In this document: one piece after another, positions 1 through 5,215 of the stretch
How positions within the stretch are numbered: the first letter of the stretch is position 1
Layout: each line of letters begins with the position of its first letter
DNA from: JBBIJR01 sp037445875
GTDB lineage: Bacteria; CLD3; SB21
Reading direction: 5' to 3'
NCBI GenBank assembly: GCA_037445875.1
Contig: JBBIJR010000117.1
Coordinates: 1-7,275 of the forward strand
DNA: 7,275 nucleotides
Notes under the pieces: generated by a model
Seen by the model: only the letters and a program-made list of their open reading frames with translations
What the model was told of the DNA's origin: nothing
Databases searched by the model: none
Made by a program: the position numbers and the translations under genes

Positions 1-105
1 ATCGCGTTGTACATCTTGTTCAGCTATCTGGTCGGCCTGGATGCAGATGACCGGATCGTCATTGATCTTCTCAAACGCAAAATGGGCTTGCGTACCGATG
101 ACTAG
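1..105 (+). CDS. C-terminal end of a membrane protein, possibly an O-antigen/polysaccharide flippase (partial)
   Basis: Reading from base 1, an open frame of 34 codons ends at TAG (103-105); its start lies off the left edge. The visible peptide begins with a hydrophobic stretch (IALYILFSYLVGL), likely the end of the last membrane helix. A charged tail with DADDRIVIDLLKRKMG follows. A final helix followed by an acidic 'D-D-R-x-x-x-x-LL+R+' tail is what Wzx-type polysaccharide flippases often show, and the two genes downstream are glycosyltransferases, which fits an O-antigen or exopolysaccharide cluster. The overlap with the next start (8 bp) suggests one transcript. The call rests on a short tail and on context. 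Another polytopic membrane protein of the cluster, such as a polymerase, would fit too. That a coding frame ends here is more certain than its product. Confidence 0.45.
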   Translation: MALYILFSYLVGLDADDRIVIDLLKRKMGLRTDD

Positions 106-1366
106 GGACGGTTCTGGATCCGCTGCCCTCTCCTCGCGCTCTGTCGCGTCGGACAGAATCGTCCATTATGTGGTTCTGGCGTGGATGGTCGGGATTGTGA
201 CGCTGTCAGTTTTTCTTTGGTACCATGACCGTCATTTTGACAAGGGCAAGGACGCGCACGAGTATACCTTGCTGGGCAAGGCGCTCTGGAACGGCGAGGG
301 CTTGATATATCAAGGTCGTGTCGACGTCATTCAACCTCCCGGGTTTCCCCTGGTCGCAGGCCTGGTCGACCTTGCAATGAGACGAACAGATTGGGCCGGG
401 AAGACCGTGAGTCTGCTTGCTTTCTTCGCCAGCCTGTGGGTTGCGTTTGTGCTGGTGAAATCGCTGACGGGAGACGCATGGGTGGCCCGGCTATCCGTTG
501 TCTTATTCTCTTCTTCTTCGAATGCTATTCTAAACGCAAGCAGCGGGTACAGCGAGAGCTTGTACTGCCTTGGATTGCTTCTTATGGCCCTCTTCTTCTG
601 GCGGCATTTTCCGCTAAGGACGACCATCCAATGTGTGATCTTTGGTTTCGCCTGGGTATTTCTGTATTGCGTACGGCCTGAAGGGCTCTTGTGCGGAACG
701 GCATTATTGCTATTCGGCTGGACACGGGATATTTCCATGTCGATTCGGTCAACGATTAAGGTATCGCTGCTTGCGGTGGTCCTGCTATTGCCGTACGTAC
801 TCTTCTTGCGCGAACACACGGGGCAATGGCAACTATCGGGAAAGACATACGCCAATCTTGTTATGGGTGAGCTGGGTAGTCCGTACCAAAAGGGCAAGGC
901 GACGGATCGCTACGCGATCGTGCGCAAGACACACGAGGACCCGAGCTATTCAAGAGGCATATGGCATTACCTCCAGACTTCTCCGGAGTGCTTGCTGAGA
1001 CGGGTGCCGCACAACGCGGCTCAACTGACGACATTCCTGCTGAACAATCTCACTGTGATGGGCCTTATGATAGCCGTGTGGGGATTTGTTGCCCTGCCGT
1101 CTGCACAACGGACGTTCATCCTCCTGATTCTTGTCACGGCGCTCACCTACATTGGGTTCTTCGTGCTCTACAGAACCCTCGCTATTCATCATTGGATATG
1201 GGCCATGGCATTCGTGGTGGGCAGTCGTGAGTGTCTTCGTTTTACGTTTATCCGCCTGCGTAAGGGTTGGAATGAGACGACGGCTTTGCTGATCCCGGTT
1301 GTCGCTCTTTCCTTGTATGAGCTTCGTTCCGCCGCAGCAATTGCTTTGAGAGCGGTACAGCAGTGA
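98..1366 (+). CDS. GT-C fold integral-membrane glycosyltransferase, GT39/ArnT-like
   Basis: Predicted 422-residue inner-membrane enzyme with roughly ten or eleven hydrophobic segments (about residues 23-42, 104-120, 133-146, 156-168, 176-207 as two, 219-237, 311-332, 338-358, 365-376, 396-412). The first outside loop carries the acidic DAHEY motif (52-56). PPGFP (80-84), SESLY (152-156) and RPEGL (193-197) follow. This order matches GT39-like GT-C transferases, which use a polyprenyl-phosphate sugar donor and act on the periplasmic face. The acidic residue(s) of the first loop would be catalytic by analogy. Donor and acceptor cannot be read from the sequence. The ATG at 98 overlaps the upstream stop by only 8 bp; an in-frame ATG at 41 would add 19 non-hydrophobic residues and a 65-bp overlap, so 98 is preferred. 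No clear Shine-Dalgarno site precedes either. The protein is short for the family (ArnT is about 550) and lacks the large soluble C-terminal domain. It is coupled to the next gene by a 4-bp overlap. Confidence 0.8.
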   Translation: MTRDGSGSAALSSRSVASDRIVHYVVLAWMVGIVTLSVFLWYHDRHFDKGKDAHEYTLLGKALWNGEGLIYQGRVDVIQPPGFPLVAGLVDLAMRRTDWAGKTVSLLAFFASLWVAFVLVKSLTGDAWVARLSVVLFSSSSNAILNASSGYSESLYCLGLLLMALFFWRHFPLRTTIQCVIFGFAWVFLYCVRPEGLLCGTALLLFGWTRDISMSIRSTIKVSLLAVVLLLPYVLFLREHTGQWQLSGKTYANLVMGELGSPYQKGKATDRYAIVRKTHEDPSYSRGIWHYLQTSPECLLRRVPHNAAQLTTFLLNNLTVMGLMIAVWGFVALPSAQRTFILLILVTALTYIGFFVLYRTLAIHHWIWAMAFVVGSRECLRFTFIRLRKGWNETTALLIPVVALSLYELRSAAAIALRAVQQ

Positions 1367-2367
1367 CCGTGAGAGGTATAGAAGTTCTGATCTCGGTATC
1401 TGCCGGCATAGGTGACGCTCTGATGGCGACCCCGCTGGTGGAGGCATTGGCCAAGGGCATTCCAACCGCCCGGATCGACTTGTTGGTCAGTCCGGCGTCC
1501 AGGGGTGTATTTGAGGGCAATCCCGGTGTAAGGGCTATGTTTATGGTTCCACCAAAGCCGACGCCAGCCGTTCTAGTCTCCATGGCAAAGCAACTGCGGA
1601 GTCGATCTTACGACTACTACCTGGGCTGCCTACCGTCGAACACTCTCAGGCAGATTCTCCTCTCGGTCGTCGCTCGCGTCCAGACACGAGTCAAGCATCG
1701 TTCTCCTCATCGTGGTTTCCGGAACGTGGACTGGGTTGTGAATCGCTTGGTGGAGATCCCGCCGGCTCGCCACCGGATCGACTGCAACCTCGATCTATTG
1801 AGGGCGATCGGCATTTCTGTCGATGACGCCGATCGGTCGCCCAGGATATACGTCGGGCCGGAAGAAGAGAACAGAGCCGATGGCTGGATCCTGGAAGCAG
1901 GAACAGGAGGCTCGTTTATCGGTTTCCATCCCGGCTGCAACCCGGCCGCAGCCTTCAAGCGGTGGGCGCCCGACAACTATGCAAAACTCGCTGATTTCCT
2001 CTCCGATCGGTACGGTGCGCGGATCCTGATCGTCGGCGGGCCGGACGAACGAGAGGATGTCGAGAAGCTGAAGTTACTGATGCGTGCGGCGTGCATCGAT
2101 CTCGTCGGCCGTTGTACGCTGCTGGAAACCGCCGCGGTGATCAAACGGTGCCGTTGTTTTGTAACGAACGATTCCGGCATCATGCACCTGGCCACCGCCG
2201 TCGGGGTACCCACGTTCGCGATCTTCGGCCCCAAAGATGAACGCCATATCGGACCGTACGGCTCCGCGCATACGGTCATTCGGAATGGGACAGACGTGAA
2301 CAACGTCACGGTCGATCAAGTGATTTCGGTGATCGAAAGCAGTCCGCACGGCCCGGCCGCCTGGTAA
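1363..2367 (+). CDS. Glycosyltransferase family 9 (ADP-heptose:LPS heptosyltransferase-like)
   Basis: A 334-residue cytoplasmic GT-B enzyme; family members transfer heptose from ADP-heptose to lipid A-core or a related glycan. N-terminal domain: GIGDALMATP (15-24), with Asp18 matching the catalytic Asp of WaaC/WaaF. C-terminal nucleotide-sugar domain: FHPGCNPAAAFKRW (188-201, Lys199 at the conserved donor-contacting Lys), GGPDE (225-229), NDSGIMHLA (269-277, Asp270 and His275) and FGP (288-290). Length is normal for GT9. The GTG start at 1363 shares GTGA with the upstream stop, typical translational coupling. A purine run GAGAG (1348-1352) is a modest ribosome site 10 bases upstream. A second GTG at 1369 is an alternative. 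The family is certain; whether it is a core heptosyltransferase I, II or III or uses another sugar cannot be told, so no gene symbol is given. No intrinsic terminator is visible after the stop. Confidence 0.93.
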   Translation: MTVRGIEVLISVSAGIGDALMATPLVEALAKGIPTARIDLLVSPASRGVFEGNPGVRAMFMVPPKPTPAVLVSMAKQLRSRSYDYYLGCLPSNTLRQILLSVVARVQTRVKHRSPHRGFRNVDWVVNRLVEIPPARHRIDCNLDLLRAIGISVDDADRSPRIYVGPEEENRADGWILEAGTGGSFIGFHPGCNPAAAFKRWAPDNYAKLADFLSDRYGARILIVGGPDEREDVEKLKLLMRAACIDLVGRCTLLETAAVIKRCRCFVTNDSGIMHLATAVGVPTFAIFGPKDERHIGPYGSAHTVIRNGTDVNNVTVDQVISVIESSPHGPAAW

Positions 2368-2396
2368 TCGTCCTTACCCGCGTAGCCTTCCCGCCG

Positions 2397-2424
2397 TTGA
2401 CAAACTGAAATATCTTAGTATATT
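2397..2424 (+). promoter_or_regulatory. Sigma70-type promoter of uvrA
   Basis: TTGACA at 2397-2402 (perfect -35) is separated by 16 bp from TATATT at 2419-2424 (5 of 6 matches to the -10 consensus). It lies in the 94-bp gap between the GT9 gene and uvrA, in an A/T-rich patch that stands out from its surroundings. Transcription would begin near 2431, leaving a leader of about 30 bases before the uvrA ATG at 2462. The TTG and the TA of TATATT also have roughly the spacing of Bacteroidota -33/-7 elements, but the TTTG part of that -7 element is not matched, so the sigma70-like reading is preferred. No E. coli-type (CTGT-N8-ACAG) or Bacillus-type (GAAC-N4-GTTC) LexA box is seen. Confidence 0.65.
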
Positions 2425-2428
2425 CTGG

Positions 2429-2461
2429 CCGTTTTCACGGACCCCTTTCACACCGGACACC
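2429..2461 (+). other. uvrA leader with a small inverted repeat and an imperfect tandem repeat
   Basis: Over the predicted transcription start lies CCGT-TTTC-ACGG (2429-2440), an inverted repeat with 4-bp arms. TTTCAC occurs at 2433-2438 and again at 2446-2451, each followed by a GGAC-containing run (2439-2442 and 2455-2458), so the leader looks like two imperfect copies of a 13-16 bp unit. No Shine-Dalgarno sequence precedes the ATG. This may be an operator or chance in a short region; no known repressor site is recognised. Confidence 0.25.
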
Positions 2462-5215
2462 ATGGAAGACTTCATCGAGATCCGAGGAGCACGGGTACAT
2501 AACCTGAAGAATGTGGATGTGCGCATTCCGCGCAACAAGCTTGTCGTGATCACCGGAGTGAGCGGCTCGGGCAAGTCGTCGCTGGCCTTCGATACGTTGT
2601 ACGCCGAGGGGCAACGCCGGTACGTTGAGTCGCTGTCGGCGTACGCCCGTCAGTTCCTCGAGCGCATGGACAAGCCGGACGTCGATCATATCCAGGGCAT
2701 CAGTCCCGCCCTTGCCATCGAGCAGCGAACGCTCGCGAAAAATCCCCGGTCCACCGTAGCGACCGTCACGGAAATCTACGATTACCTGAGGCTACTGTTT
2801 GCGAGGATCGGGACGACGTATTGTACGCGATGCCATGAGCCGGTCCGGAAGGACACGACCTCCAGTGTGGTGCAAACCGTCATGCAGTATCCGGCCGGGA
2901 CGCGTTTATACGTCGTATTCTCCGTCCCAGCGGACGAAGCGAGGGTTTTACGCCTTCAGGAAGCCGGCCTTAATCGCATTCTGATCAGCAACGAAGTGGC
3001 AGACCTGTCGGACCGAAGTGTTCTTAAGAAGGTTCTAAAATCGAAACTCATGGAAGTCCTCGTGGACCGGTTGGCCGTGTCGGAGGAAAACCGTTCTCGG
3101 TTGGCTGATTCGGTCGAACAGGCGTTCACGCACGGTGATGGACGAATGGCGGTCCGTGCGGTCGACGGAGAAGAGCGGTCCTTTTCCAGCCGCTTCGAGT
3201 GCAATACGTGCGGAACGCCGTACCTCGAGCCTGAACCAAGATTGTTCTCGTTCAACAATCCATTTGGAGCGTGTCCGCACTGCCAGGGATTCGGCAACAA
3301 GATCGAGATCGACATGGACCTCGTAATCCCGGACAAGGCCCGGACGCTCAAAGAGGGCGCTGTCCGGCCGTGGACGACCGACGGTTATGCCGACTTTCAG
3401 ACCAGGCTGATAAAAAATGCCAAACGCAACGGCATTCCCGTGGACGTCCCGGTACAGTCATTGACCGCCGGCCAGTATGAAACGCTTATGGAGGGAGGCG
3501 ACGGTTTCGAGGGCATCCGTGAGTTCTTCGAGTGGTTGGAGCGCAAGACATACAAAATGCACGTGCGGGTGCTGCTCAGCAAATACCGGGGATATGTGAC
3601 GTGCTCGGATTGTGGGGGAAGCCGCCTGAGGCCGGAAGCCGCGTCCGTCCGTATTGCCGGCCGAAGCATTCATGATGTTCATCGGATGACCATTGCAGAA
3701 GCGCATGCCTTCTTCACGGAGCTCAAGCTCACCGAATACGAGGCCGGAATCGGTCGGCAAATCCTCTCCGAAATCCTCAAGCGTCTCACGTACCTGATGA
3801 ATGTCGGGCTGGAGTATCTGACGGGTGACCGTTTGGCGGGGACCTTGTCCGGCGGGGAGGCCCAGCGCATCAGTCTTGCGACGTCGCTCGGTTCTTCTCT
3901 CGTCGGATCGCTCTACATCCTCGACGAACCGAGCATCGGCCTGCATGCCAGGGACAACGAGCGTCTGATCAATATCCTGAAGAACTTGCGGAACATCGGC
4001 AACACCGTGGTGGTCGTCGAGCACGACCGGGAGATCATGCAGCAGAGCGATGAGATCATTGACCTCGGTCCGCGCGCGGGAGTCCAGGGCGGCCGGCTGA
4101 TCTTTCAGGGCGGATACGGCGCAATCGTTGCGGACAGCATATCGTTGACCGGTCAGTATCTGGGAGGCCGGAAGAGTATTCCGCTGCCGGCGTCGCGGCG
4201 TTCCGGAAACGGCAGGTACATCCGGGTGGCGGGAGCGTCCGAGCACAACCTGAAATCCATCGATGTGGAGATACCGCTCAACCGGCTGGTGTGCATAACC
4301 GGCGTGAGCGGCTCCGGCAAGAGCACACTGGTCCATGATGTCCTCTACGCGGGTCTGATGAGGAAGAAGGGATCCTGGGCCGGGAAGGTGGGCAAACACC
4401 GGTCCCTTCAGGGTGACCAGTACGTGGGTGCGGTGGAACTGGTCGATCAGCAACCCATCGGACGCACGCCGCGGAGCAATCCCGCCACGTATGTAAAAGT
4501 GTTCGACCTCATTCGCGATCTGTTTGCGTCACTCCCGGCCAGCCGATTGAGGGGATACCAGTCCGGAACCTTTTCCTTCAACGTACCGGGCGGACGCTGC
4601 GATGTGTGTGAAGGTGCGGGTCAGATTCTTGTGGAGATGCAATTCCTCGCCGACGTCTTCCTCGAATGCGAGGAGTGTAAAGGAAGTCGGTACAAGAAGG
4701 AAATTCTGGATATCCGATACCACGACAAGAACATCCACGAGGTGTTGAACCTGACGATTGCCGAAGGAATGGAATTCTTCAAGGGCGTGCCGCGGATCGT
4801 GAAGAAGTTTGAGATTCTGGACGAGGTCGGGCTGGGCTATCTCAAAATCGGCCAAGCGGCAACCACCCTATCCGGGGGCGAAGCCCAGCGAATCAAGCTG
4901 GCGGTCCACCTGGGAGAGCATGATGCCGGACCGGCGTTGTATATCCTCGATGAACCGACCACAGGTCTGCATTTCGACGACATCCACAAGCTGCTCCTGG
5001 CCTTTGATCGGCTCATCGAGGCCGGCCATTCGGTCTTGATCATCGAGCATAATCTGGATGTGATCAAGTGTGCCGACCATCTCATCGACCTTGGCCCGGA
5101 GGGCGGAGCGCGCGGTGGAGAGGTCGTTTGCTGCGGAACACCGGAAGAGGTCATGCATCATGACCGCTCGCACACCGGCCGGTACCTGCGCCGCTTTCTC
5201 GAGTCCCGGATCTAA
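2462..5215 (+). CDS. uvrA: UvrABC excinuclease ATPase subunit A
   Basis: A complete 917-residue UvrA, the damage-recognition ATPase of nucleotide excision repair. It works as a dimer, scans DNA and loads UvrB. Two ABC ATPase halves are visible. Half 1 has Walker A GVSGSGKS (32-39), signature LSGGEAQR (462-469), Walker B LYILDEP (484-490) and switch His521. Half 2 has the same elements at 614-621, 803-810, 826-832 and His863. Cysteine pairs 247/250 with 271/274, and 713/716 with 736/739, form the two classic zinc modules. Further pairs at 121/124 and 381/384 may make a third metal site, as in three-zinc UvrA structures. The UvrB-contact and DNA-binding region keeps NPRSTVATVTEIYDYLRLLF (94-113). 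Length is slightly below E. coli UvrA (940). The ATG at 2462 gives the normal family N-terminus and sits about 30 bases after a strong promoter, with no Shine-Dalgarno site. It is transcribed apart from the upstream glycan genes. Some bacteria carry a second UvrA, and this could be that copy. Confidence 0.97.
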   Translation: MEDFIEIRGARVHNLKNVDVRIPRNKLVVITGVSGSGKSSLAFDTLYAEGQRRYVESLSAYARQFLERMDKPDVDHIQGISPALAIEQRTLAKNPRSTVATVTEIYDYLRLLFARIGTTYCTRCHEPVRKDTTSSVVQTVMQYPAGTRLYVVFSVPADEARVLRLQEAGLNRILISNEVADLSDRSVLKKVLKSKLMEVLVDRLAVSEENRSRLADSVEQAFTHGDGRMAVRAVDGEERSFSSRFECNTCGTPYLEPEPRLFSFNNPFGACPHCQGFGNKIEIDMDLVIPDKARTLKEGAVRPWTTDGYADFQTRLIKNAKRNGIPVDVPVQSLTAGQYETLMEGGDGFEGIREFFEWLERKTYKMHVRVLLSKYRGYVTCSDCGGSRLRPEAASVRIAGRSIHDVHRMTIAEAHAFFTELKLTEYEAGIGRQILSEILKRLTYLMNVGLEYLTGDRLAGTLSGGEAQRISLATSLGSSLVGSLYILDEPSIGLHARDNERLINILKNLRNIGNTVVVVEHDREIMQQSDEIIDLGPRAGVQGGRLIFQGGYGAIVADSISLTGQYLGGRKSIPLPASRRSGNGRYIRVAGASEHNLKSIDVEIPLNRLVCITGVSGSGKSTLVHDVLYAGLMRKKGSWAGKVGKHRSLQGDQYVGAVELVDQQPIGRTPRSNPATYVKVFDLIRDLFASLPASRLRGYQSGTFSFNVPGGRCDVCEGAGQILVEMQFLADVFLECEECKGSRYKKEILDIRYHDKNIHEVLNLTIAEGMEFFKGVPRIVKKFEILDEVGLGYLKIGQAATTLSGGEAQRIKLAVHLGEHDAGPALYILDEPTTGLHFDDIHKLLLAFDRLIEAGHSVLIIEHNLDVIKCADHLIDLGPEGGARGGEVVCCGTPEEVMHHDRSHTGRYLRRFLESRI
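5149..5165. repeat. Perfect inverted repeat (7-bp arms, 3-base loop) near the 3' end of uvrA
   Basis: GGTCATG-CAT-CATGACC is a perfect hairpin inside the last 70 bases of uvrA, where it encodes part of EEVMHHDR. It also lies just beyond the lptD stop on the other strand, so the lptD transcript would run into it. No T-run follows on either strand, so it is not a standard intrinsic terminator. It could stabilise a 3' end or be a coincidence of codon use. Confidence 0.4.

Noticed and set aside
41..97. In-frame upstream ATG that would lengthen the GT-C protein by 19 residues
   Set aside because: It would overlap the preceding gene by 65 bp, while the ATG at 98 gives a normal short overlap; the added residues are not hydrophobic and show no family match.
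950..1465. 171-codon - strand open frame across the GT-C/GT9 junction
   Set aside because: Antisense to two recognisable genes, with no motif or upstream signal.
2368..2396. Possible terminator after the GT9 gene
   Set aside because: There is no stem followed by a T-run between the stop and the uvrA promoter; G/C-rich bases near the gene end do not form a convincing hairpin.
2555..4324. Similar DNA at 2555-2578 and 4301-4324, and at 3845-3868 and 4868-4891
   Set aside because: These are the paired Walker A and signature motifs of the two ABC halves of UvrA, an ancient internal duplication of the family, not a new repeat.
3458..4453. 331-codon open frame on the - strand inside uvrA
   Set aside because: It is fully antisense to a well-conserved stretch of uvrA, its peptide resembles nothing known and is rich in H, R, Q and P as expected for a shadow frame in G+C-rich DNA.
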